From the NCBI GenBank assembly GCA_029782145.1, contig JAKOVH010000032.1, forward strand, positions 248,001 through 312,000: a stretch of DNA of 64,000 nucleotides, read 5' to 3'. Below the pieces are notes generated by a model, which was not told the origin of the DNA, made no database searches, and saw only the letters and a program-made list of their open reading frames with translations. The stretch comes from Actinomycetes bacterium. Its GTDB lineage: Bacteria; Actinomycetota; Acidimicrobiia; Acidimicrobiales; Acidimicrobilacustridaceae. Shown here one piece after another: positions 1 through 6,113 of the stretch. Each line of letters begins with the position of its first letter. The first letter of the stretch is position 1. Made by a program: the position numbers and the translations under genes.

Positions 1-528
1 GCGACCCTTGCCGGCGCCGCCGCACCAGTCGTCGATCATCCAGTCGTTGTAGATGCGCAGGCAGGTGAGGGCGAGGTCCTTGTCGGCCCGCTCGAGGAAC
101 CCCTGGCCGGCGAAGCGGGGGAAGATGTTCGGGTAGTTGATCGCCGCCTCGCAGTGGTTGAGGTCCATGTCGGCGAGGCGGGCGGTCTGGTCCCAGGTGC
201 CGGGGCGGAAGTCCTCGTAGGTGGCGGGCACGTTGCGCTGCTGGTCGCGGGGCACCCCTGCCGGAGCGTGCAGGAAGCCGGTGGGCATCACCAGGTCGTC
301 GAAAACCCACACGTCGCACCAGTCGCCGTCGTCGACGCCGCGCTCGAAGCCGTAGTGGCCGCCCTGGAACTTGAGCTTCACCTTCTCGCGCACGACCTTG
401 GGGCCCCGCTCGCGCAGCGCCTCGGGCAGCTGCTGCTGCCAGAGCTCCTTGGGCTCCATGACGTGGTCGTCGACGGAGATCATGTCGGGGAGCTCGTGCT
501 CTTCGGGGGTCACGCCGTGGGGGCTCAT
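1..528 (-). CDS. Amidohydrolase-2 family protein, C-terminus beyond window edge
   Basis: The N-terminal 176 codons are visible; the rest lies left of position 1. The protein opens with the metal-hydrolase signature ISVDDHVMEP near residue 15, as in the 2-amino-3-carboxymuconate-semialdehyde decarboxylase/TIM-barrel amidohydrolase group, and carries IYNDWMIDDWC, which recurs as AYNDWHIEDWC in the complete homologue at 33552-34829. These enzymes hydrolyse or decarboxylate cyclic compounds at a divalent metal; the substrate is unknown. The ATG at 528 follows an AGGAG about 10 bases upstream. A TTGACA promoter with an overlapping inverted repeat lies 35-60 bases further up, so the gene is probably the first of its operon and regulated. 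Family call is firm, specific reaction open. Confidence 0.85.
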   Translation of the reverse strand, partial: MSPHGVTPEEHELPDMISVDDHVMEPKELWQQQLPEALRERGPKVVREKVKLKFQGGHYGFERGVDDGDWCDVWVFDDLVMPTGFLHAPAGVPRDQQRNVPATYEDFRPGTWDQTARLADMDLNHCEAAINYPNIFPRFAGQGFLERADKDLALTCLRIYNDWMIDDWCGGAGKGR

Positions 529-561
529 GGGCGGCTGCTCCTGTGCTCGGGTTCCACCATT

Positions 562-588
562 TAGCTTTGGCGAAAGCTACTTTGTCAA
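562..588 (-). promoter_or_regulatory. Promoter with overlapping operator for the amidohydrolase at 1-528
   Basis: Reading the minus strand, a perfect -35 hexamer TTGACA occupies 588-583. It is followed by a 7-bp inverted repeat, TAGCTTT at 579-573 and AAAGCTA at 568-562, separated by four bases. The repeat fills the spacer up to a weak -10-like stretch (GCTAAA/TAAATG). The short AT-rich palindrome stands out from the GC-rich surroundings and overlaps the RNA polymerase footprint, as expected for a repressor site. No regulator gene lies beside it in the window. Confidence 0.6.
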
Positions 589-654
589 GAGCTACCTTCG
601 GGGAAAGGACCTTCGACCCGGGACGGCGGCGCAGCAGCGCCGTGATGCGTCGGT

Positions 655-1530
655 TCAGCCCGACAGGCGACGGTTGGCGGCGAGGTGGTGGAGGGCCACG
701 GCCGCGGCGTGCCCGACGTTGAGCGAGTCGACGTCGCCCCGGATCGGGATGCGGACCCGCAGGTCGGACCCGGCCAGGGCCGCCGCCGTGAGCCCCGGCC
801 CCTCGGCGCCGAGGAGCAGCGCCACCTTGTCGTCGGGCCCCACCGCCACCCGCTCGAGGTCGACGGCGTCGGCCGCCGGGGTGAGGGCCAGCACGGTGAA
901 GCGCTGGGATCGCAACGTGTCGAGGGCGGCCGGCCACGGCCCGCTGGCGTGGATCGGCAGGCACAGGATGTGGCCCATCGACACCCGCACGCTGCGTCGG
1001 TAGAGGGGGTCGGCGCAGCGAGGCGTGAGGACCAGCCCGTCGGCGTGCAGCGCGCGCGCCGCCCGGGCGATGGCGCCCAGGTTCTCGTGGTCGTTGCAGT
1101 CCTCGAGCACGACGAGCGTGCGTGCCTCGGCGGCGAGCTCATCGAGCGCGGTGAGGGGCCGGCGCGCCCCGAGGGCCAGCACGCCGCGGTGCACGGGGAA
1201 CCCAGCCACCGCGTCGAGCACCGGCCGAGGCACCTCCAGCAGCGCGGCGCCACCCGCCAGCGAGCACCCCTCGAGCTCGGCCGTGACGGTCGAGCGCTGC
1301 TCGGGCACCGCGGCCACGGCCAGCACGCGGTACGGCGAGCGGGCCAGGCGACCGACGACGGTGACGCCCTCGGCCACGAACACACCGGCGGCGGCCTCCC
1401 GGGAGCGGCGCAGCTCGGGGTCGCGCAGGTCGCGGAAGCCCTCGAGACGGGGGTCGGAGGGGTCGCTGACGGTCTGCCACTGCACCGCCACATCGTCCCA
1501 GGTGCCGCTGGCGGATCGAGATCGTTGCAC
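655..1530 (-). CDS. TrmH/SpoU-family RNA 2'-O-ribose methyltransferase
   Basis: This SPOUT-class enzyme would use S-adenosylmethionine to methylate a ribose in rRNA or tRNA in the cytoplasm. All three SpoU motifs are present in order in the C-terminal half: DHENLGAIARAARAL (motif 1), LLLGAEGPGL (motif 2) and VDSLNVGHAAAVAL (motif 3, the trefoil-knot SAM site). The N-terminal 100 residues look like the substrate-binding subdomain seen in TsnR/RlmB relatives. The 291-residue length fits the family. The start at 1530 gives MQRSRSASGTW; an internal GTG a few codons in (VQWQTV) is an alternative. The gene is divergent from the cyclopropane synthase with only 48 bases between. The target nucleotide cannot be inferred. 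Confidence 0.88.
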   Translation of the reverse strand: MQRSRSASGTWDDVAVQWQTVSDPSDPRLEGFRDLRDPELRRSREAAAGVFVAEGVTVVGRLARSPYRVLAVAAVPEQRSTVTAELEGCSLAGGAALLEVPRPVLDAVAGFPVHRGVLALGARRPLTALDELAAEARTLVVLEDCNDHENLGAIARAARALHADGLVLTPRCADPLYRRSVRVSMGHILCLPIHASGPWPAALDTLRSQRFTVLALTPAADAVDLERVAVGPDDKVALLLGAEGPGLTAAALAGSDLRVRIPIRGDVDSLNVGHAAAVALHHLAANRRLSG

Positions 1531-1578
1531 GAGACGGGCGATCGCGCTGCAATCTGGCCAGACCGCGAAGGAGGTCCA

Positions 1579-2883
1579 ATGGCTCTGGCCGAAGTGCTCT
1601 ACCAGTTGTTAGGGGGCGCGGTGCCGCTGCGCGTCGAGGCCTACGACGGATCCGTGGCCGGCCCCGACGACGCCAAGGGCCGCCTGGTCGTGCGCTCCCG
1701 CGACGGGCTGGCCTACATCGTCTCCCGGCCGGGTGAGCTGGGGATCGTGAGGGCCTACGTGTCGGGGCAGGTCGACCTCGACGGCGACCTCTTCGCCGTG
1801 CTCGAGGAGGCGTCCAAGCTCGACCTCGGCCCGCGCATGCTCGACCCGGCGGCGGTGCCGAAGCTGCTGCGCCACACCGGCCTCGGCGTGCTGCGCTCCC
1901 CCGCCCCGCCGCCGGAGGAGGCCCGCCTGTCGGGCGGGTTGCACACCCGCAGCCGCGACCGGGCCGCGGTGTCGTACCACTACGACGTCAGCAACGACTT
2001 CTACCGGCTGGTCCTCGGGCCGTCGATGGTCTACTCGTGCGCCGTGTGGAGCAGCCCCGAGGACACCCTCGAGGAGGCGCAGGCGGCCAAGCTCGACCTC
2101 ATCTGCCGCAAGCTCGACCTCCGTCCCGGCATGCGGTTGCTCGACGTGGGCTGCGGCTGGGGCGGGCTGGTCCTGCACGCGGCGCAGCACTACGGCGTCG
2201 ACGCCGTGGGCATCACCTTGTCGTCGGAGCAGGCCGGCTTGGCGCGCGAGCGGGTGGCCGCCGCCGGCCTGTCGGACCGCATCGAGATCCGCCTGCAGGA
2301 CTACCGCGACGTCACCGACGGGCCCTTCGACGCCATCAGCTCGGTGGGCATGTTCGAGCACGTCGGTCGCAACCGCATGGAGGAGTACGTCCGGGACCTC
2401 TACCGCCTGCTCGCCCCACAGGGCCGCCTGCTCAACCACGCCATCAGCCGACCGGGCTACCCCCAGGGCGACGGCCGCCTCGGGCAGACGAAGGCCCTGG
2501 CCCGCCGCCTCGCCACCGCGGTCGGCTCGAACTACACGAGCCGGATCGACAGCGCCCTGATGCAGCGGTACGTGTTCCCCGACGGTGAGCTCCACGAGGT
2601 CGGCGTCGTCGTGTCGATGCTGCAGGAGAACGGCTTCGAGGTCCGCCACCTCGAGTCGATCCGTGAGCACTACGCCCTCACGCTGCGCCACTGGGTGAAC
2701 AACCTCGAGGCCAACTGGGAGGCGGCGGTCGACGAGGTCGGCGAGGCACGGGCCCGCATCTGGCGGCTCTACATGGCGGCCTCGGCGCTCAACTTCACCC
2801 AGGGCGGCATCCAGGTCCAGCAGGTGCTGGCGGTCAAGAGCACCGACGGCGTCAGCGGCATGCCCCTGCGGCCGGCGTTCTGA
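1579..2883 (+). CDS. Cyclopropane-fatty-acyl-phospholipid synthase family methyltransferase
   Basis: The 434-residue protein has the class-I SAM-binding motif LLDVGCGWGGL near residue 190, preceded by VSYHYDVSNDFYRLVLGPSMVYSC, a hallmark of CFA and mycolic-acid cyclopropane synthases, and followed by SSVGMFEHVGRNRMEEY. Known members add a methylene bridge across cis double bonds of membrane phospholipid acyl chains. The N-terminal ~120 residues resemble the SCP2-like lipid-binding half of bacterial CFA synthases, so this is the full-length type and not the shorter mycolate type. The ATG at 1579 has a strong GAAGGAGG six bases upstream; in-frame codons further 5' overlap the divergent methyltransferase and were rejected. 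A related product (10-methyl or unsaturated fatty-acid modification) is possible. Confidence 0.9.
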   Translation: MALAEVLYQLLGGAVPLRVEAYDGSVAGPDDAKGRLVVRSRDGLAYIVSRPGELGIVRAYVSGQVDLDGDLFAVLEEASKLDLGPRMLDPAAVPKLLRHTGLGVLRSPAPPPEEARLSGGLHTRSRDRAAVSYHYDVSNDFYRLVLGPSMVYSCAVWSSPEDTLEEAQAAKLDLICRKLDLRPGMRLLDVGCGWGGLVLHAAQHYGVDAVGITLSSEQAGLARERVAAAGLSDRIEIRLQDYRDVTDGPFDAISSVGMFEHVGRNRMEEYVRDLYRLLAPQGRLLNHAISRPGYPQGDGRLGQTKALARRLATAVGSNYTSRIDSALMQRYVFPDGELHEVGVVVSMLQENGFEVRHLESIREHYALTLRHWVNNLEANWEAAVDEVGEARARIWRLYMAASALNFTQGGIQVQQVLAVKSTDGVSGMPLRPAF

Positions 2884-2912
2884 GGCGGCGCCCGGGTGTA
2901 GAACCTCGGGCC

Positions 2913-3632
2913 ATGGAGCACATCGCCCAGATCCGCCGGGAAGGCCTCGCCCTCCTCGACGCGGCCGAGGCCGCCGGGCTCGACGCGCCGGTCGCCGCCT
3001 GCCCCGGATGGGACGTGTCCCGCCTGGTTCGCCACGTCGCCAAGGTGTGGCAGCGCACGGCCATCCTGGTCGCCGAGGGGCTCGACGCCCCGCCGCCCCC
3101 GGAGCGGTTCACCGAGCTCGCCCGCGACGAGGCGGTGCTCACCCAGGCCCACCAGGTGCTCGACGAGCTGGGCGACGCGCTGTCGGGCGCCGATCCCGAC
3201 ACGCCGTGCTGGAACTTCACCGGCACCGACCTGCGCAGCGGGTTCTGGCGGCGTCGCATGGTGCACGAGTCGGCCGTGCACCGGTGGGACGCCGAGGTCG
3301 CCGCGGGCCGCCCGCCGTCACCGGTGCCCGCCGAGCAGGCCGTCGACGGCATCGACGAGCTGCTCACCGTGCTGCTCGGCGTGAAGGAGAGCCCCGACCT
3401 CACCGCCAGCTACCACCTCCACTGCACCGACACCGAGGGCGAATGGCTCACCGTGTTCTCCGCCGGCCGCCCCACCACCACCCGCGAGCACGCCAAGGGC
3501 GACGTGGCCGTCCGGGGCCCCGCGTCGCCGCTGTTCTTCTGGGCCTGGAACCGGCAACCGGCCGACACCGAGGGCCTCGAGGCCTTCGGCGACCCGGGCC
3601 TCCTGGCGGCGTGGGCGTCGATCGTCCCCTGA
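2913..3632 (+). CDS. Maleylpyruvate-isomerase-family mycothiol-dependent protein (DinB fold)
   Basis: The 239 residues begin MEHIAQIRREGLALLDAAE and contain VAACPGWDVSRLVRHVAKVW at 30-50, the typical N-terminal helical-bundle signature of the MDMPI/TIGR03083 family. Members use mycothiol, the actinobacterial thiol, for isomerisation or transfer; most are uncharacterised. A second helical segment with LRSGFWRRRMVHESAVHRWDAE includes His residues expected to bind a metal. The C-terminal part (STSV-like fold in relatives) ends ADTEGLEAFGDPGLLAAW. It follows the cyclopropane synthase by 29 bases on the same strand and may be co-transcribed. The specific reaction is unknown. Confidence 0.82.
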   Translation: MEHIAQIRREGLALLDAAEAAGLDAPVAACPGWDVSRLVRHVAKVWQRTAILVAEGLDAPPPPERFTELARDEAVLTQAHQVLDELGDALSGADPDTPCWNFTGTDLRSGFWRRRMVHESAVHRWDAEVAAGRPPSPVPAEQAVDGIDELLTVLLGVKESPDLTASYHLHCTDTEGEWLTVFSAGRPTTTREHAKGDVAVRGPASPLFFWAWNRQPADTEGLEAFGDPGLLAAWASIVP

Positions 3633-3726
3633 CGCACCCGAACCGTCGCGCCATCCGCACGCTCGGGCGTGCGCTGCCCGCGACGGATCGCGCCGGGGGC
3701 GGCGGCGGGGTGGGTAGGACGGTGGG

Positions 3727-4530
3727 GTGAGCGAGGAGCCGGCCGGCCGGGCGTACGTGGGGTGCTCGGGCTGGAACTACAAGGACTGGCGCGGCCGCGT
3801 GTACCCCGAGCGGCTGCCCCAGCGCCGGTGGTTCGAGCACTACGCCACGCTCTTCGACACCGTCGAGATCAACAACACCTTCTACCGCCTGCCGCCCGTC
3901 AGCACCGTCGAGCAGTGGGCCGGGCAGGCGCCGGCCGGCTTCACCTACGCGGTGAAGCTCGGGCAGTTCGGCTCCCACCGCATGAAGCTGCGCGACGCCG
4001 CCAGCTGGCTGCCGAACCACCTCGACCGCCTCGACCGGCTCGGCACCCACGCCGGGCCGACGCTCGTGCAGCTCCCACCCCGATGGCACCGCAACGTGGA
4101 GCGCCTCGACGAGTTCCTCACCGTGGCGGCGGGAGCCGGAGCGCACCGGCGGTGGGCGGTGGAGCTGCGGGAGCAGAGCTGGCTGCACGACGACGTCTTC
4201 GGCTGCCTCGAGCGGCACGGCGCGGCGCTGTGCGTGCACGACCTGCTGCCGCAGCACCCGTGGGTGCTCACCACCGGCTGGACCTACCTGCGCTTCCACG
4301 GGCCGGCGGCGCTGACCCGCGCCTACTGGGGGCGCTACGGGGGCCGGCACCTGTGGCGGGTGGCCGACCGGCTGGCCGAGGTGCTCGCCCACGGCGGCGA
4401 CGTGTACGCCTACTTCAACAACGACCACGAAGCCAACGCGGTGGCCGACGCCACCTGGCTGCGCGACCGCCTCGCCGCGCTCAGCGCAGGAACGTCCACC
4501 ACAAGCTCGCCCCGACACCGACCACGCTGA
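3727..4530 (+). CDS. DUF72 domain protein (YecE-like)
   Basis: A 267-residue TIM-barrel-like protein starting from GTG. It shows the DUF72 landmarks in order: YVGCSGWNYKDWRGRVYPE, HYATLFDTVEINNTFYRLP, FTYAVKLGQFGSHRMKL, and near the end YLRFHGP and GDVYAYFNNDHEANAVADA. The family is very widespread and has no settled biochemical function. The stop at 4530 overlaps the 3' end of the convergent membrane-protein gene by 50 bases, which is unusual but both reading frames are well supported. The start is chosen because the family motif begins nine residues later. Confidence 0.88.
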   Translation: MSEEPAGRAYVGCSGWNYKDWRGRVYPERLPQRRWFEHYATLFDTVEINNTFYRLPPVSTVEQWAGQAPAGFTYAVKLGQFGSHRMKLRDAASWLPNHLDRLDRLGTHAGPTLVQLPPRWHRNVERLDEFLTVAAGAGAHRRWAVELREQSWLHDDVFGCLERHGAALCVHDLLPQHPWVLTTGWTYLRFHGPAALTRAYWGRYGGRHLWRVADRLAEVLAHGGDVYAYFNNDHEANAVADATWLRDRLAALSAGTSTTSSPRHRPR

Positions 4531-4882
4531 CGGCCAACCCCCCGTAGAGGACCGGCTTGGAGATGTTGCCCTCGGCGTCGGCGGGAATGCGGGCCCGGAC
4601 CCGTTCGAGCAGGCGCGCCGCGAACGGCACGTCGATGGCGAGGATGGCCAGGCCCATGGCGAGCACCACCAGGCCCGGTCCGGGCAGCACCATCATCGCC
4701 AGCCCGGCGAACGACAGGGCGGCCCCGGCCAGGATGCGGCCGATGCGCACCAGGATGTGAGCCTTGGCCTGCTCGACGGTCTCCTCTCGGCGCCCGGACC
4801 TCAGCTCGGCCTCGACCGCGGCGTCCTCGAGCGCCTCGAGGGCGTCGTGCAGCTGGTGGCTGCGCTCCCGCTCCTCGGCCAT
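4481..4882 (-). CDS. PGPGW-family small membrane protein
   Basis: 133 residues: an acidic, probably coiled-coil N-terminus (about 1-45), then two hydrophobic segments carrying MMVLPGPGLVVLAMGLAIL (around 60-80), the motif of the PGPGW family, an amphipathic basic stretch LLERVRARIP and a final membrane helix. The function is unknown; relatives are small inner-membrane proteins. The ATG at 4882 sits right after the protease stop; a GTG two codons earlier overlaps that stop as GTGA, so translational coupling is likely either way. It is the last gene of an ATPase-zinc ribbon-protease operon and its 3' end overlaps DUF72 by 50 bases. Confidence 0.75.
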   Translation of the reverse strand: MAEERERSHQLHDALEALEDAAVEAELRSGRREETVEQAKAHILVRIGRILAGAALSFAGLAMMVLPGPGLVVLAMGLAILAIDVPFAARLLERVRARIPADAEGNISKPVLYGGLAVSVVGVGASLWWTFLR

Positions 4883-4884
4883 CG

Positions 4885-5766
4885 TCACGAGACCGGGTCG
4901 ACCCTGAGCGCCCGCAGGCGGGCGACCCGCTCCTCGATGGGCGGATGGGTCATGAACCACCGGGCCGGGCTGGCGCCCCTGCGGCCGCGCAGCGGGTTGA
5001 CGATGTAGGCGCTGGCCTGGGCGGGGTTCACGTCGGCCGGTGTGCGGGCCGCGACCGTGTCGAGCTTGAGCAGCGCCCGGGCCAGCGGCTCGGGATCGCC
5101 CAGCAGCTCGGCGCCGGCCCGGTCGGCCTCGAACTCCCGGGAGCGCGACAGCGCCATCTGCAGCAGGCCGGCGGCGAGCGGGGCGGTGATGGCGACGGCC
5201 AGGGCGGCCACCGGGCTGGGGCCGTCGTCGTCGCGGCTGCCGCCGAACATGCCCGCCCACATCGCCATGTTGGCGACGAAGCTGATGGCGGTGGCGATGG
5301 CCGCCGCCACCGACCCGATGAGGATGTCGCGGTGGCGGATGTGGCCGATCTCGTGGGCCAGCACGCCCATCAGCTCGTCGCGATCGCACAGGTCGAGCAG
5401 GCCGCGGGTGACGGCGACCACGGCGTGCTCCGGGTTGCGTCCGGTGGCGAAGGCGTTGGGCTGGGGCGAGTCGATGAAGTACACCCGGGGCACGGGCAGG
5501 TCGGCGCGCCGGGCGATCTCGCGGACCGCGGCGTGGAGGTTGGGGGCCTCGGCTTCGCTGATCGGCACCGCGCCCGCGGCGCGCACCGCCAGCGCGTCGC
5601 TCTTCCAATAGGAGAAGCCGCTGATGCCCACTCCGAAGAGGAGCCCGACCACGGCGCCCCCGGCGCCGCCGAAGAGGTAGCCGAGGCCCACGAGCAGCCC
5701 GCCGATGGCGGCGAGCAGCACGGTGGTCTTGGCCACGTTGCCGGCTCCGTACACCTTGCTGTCCAT
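4885..5766 (-). CDS. htpX: Membrane M48 zinc metalloprotease, HtpX-like
   Basis: The 293-residue protein has HEIGH at 138-142, the zincin active site, with the third ligand Glu in SREFEADRAG around 214. Two N-terminal membrane helices (about 13-50) and a pair after the active site (150-175 and 188-208) match HtpX topology, with the catalytic domain facing the cytoplasm. HtpX-type proteases take part in quality control of membrane proteins. The ATG at 5766 gives MDSKVYGAG; an open frame continues upstream only because it crosses the zinc-ribbon gene in another frame. It lies 11 bases after that gene and is coupled to the downstream PGPGW gene. Confidence 0.88.
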   Translation of the reverse strand: MDSKVYGAGNVAKTTVLLAAIGGLLVGLGYLFGGAGGAVVGLLFGVGISGFSYWKSDALAVRAAGAVPISEAEAPNLHAAVREIARRADLPVPRVYFIDSPQPNAFATGRNPEHAVVAVTRGLLDLCDRDELMGVLAHEIGHIRHRDILIGSVAAAIATAISFVANMAMWAGMFGGSRDDDGPSPVAALAVAITAPLAAGLLQMALSRSREFEADRAGAELLGDPEPLARALLKLDTVAARTPADVNPAQASAYIVNPLRGRRGASPARWFMTHPPIEERVARLRALRVDPVS

Positions 5767-5777
5767 GTCGTCCTCTC

Positions 5778-6113
5778 TCAGAAGTCGAAGATGTCCTCGA
5801 GGAAGCTCTTGCGCTTCTTCTTGCTCTTCTCGTCGTACCTGGGGTCGTGGCGGTACCGGTCGTCGGGGCGGTACCGGTCGTCGTACCGGTCGTCGCGGCG
5901 ACCGCGCTCGTCCCGGCGCTCGACGCGGGGCGGCGCCGGTGCGGCCACCACCGACACCCCGCCGGCACCGACCGCCTCGGCGTGGCTGCGCTCGACGATC
6001 TTGTCGAGCTCGCCCCGGTCGAGCCACACGCCGCGGCACTCGGGGCAGTAGTCGATCTCGACGCCCTGGCGCTCGCTCATGAGCAGGGTCACGTCGCAGT
6101 GCGGGCACTTCAT
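5778..6113 (-). CDS. zf-TFIIB-type zinc-ribbon protein
   Basis: 111 residues beginning MKCPHCDVTLLMSERQGVEIDYCPECRGVWLD: two CxxC pairs forming the TFIIB-like zinc ribbon, followed by the conserved WLDRGELDKI. The second half is low complexity: a VVAAPAPP stretch, then arginine/aspartate/tyrosine-rich repeats (DDRYRPDDRYRHD) and a basic KSKKKRKS before an acidic-aromatic tail FLEDIFDF. Family members are small and uncharacterised; this end may be an unstructured binding tail. Its ATG overlaps the ATPase stop as ATGA, so it is translated with the ATPase. Confidence 0.85.
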   Translation of the reverse strand: MKCPHCDVTLLMSERQGVEIDYCPECRGVWLDRGELDKIVERSHAEAVGAGGVSVVAAPAPPRVERRDERGRRDDRYDDRYRPDDRYRHDPRYDEKSKKKRKSFLEDIFDF

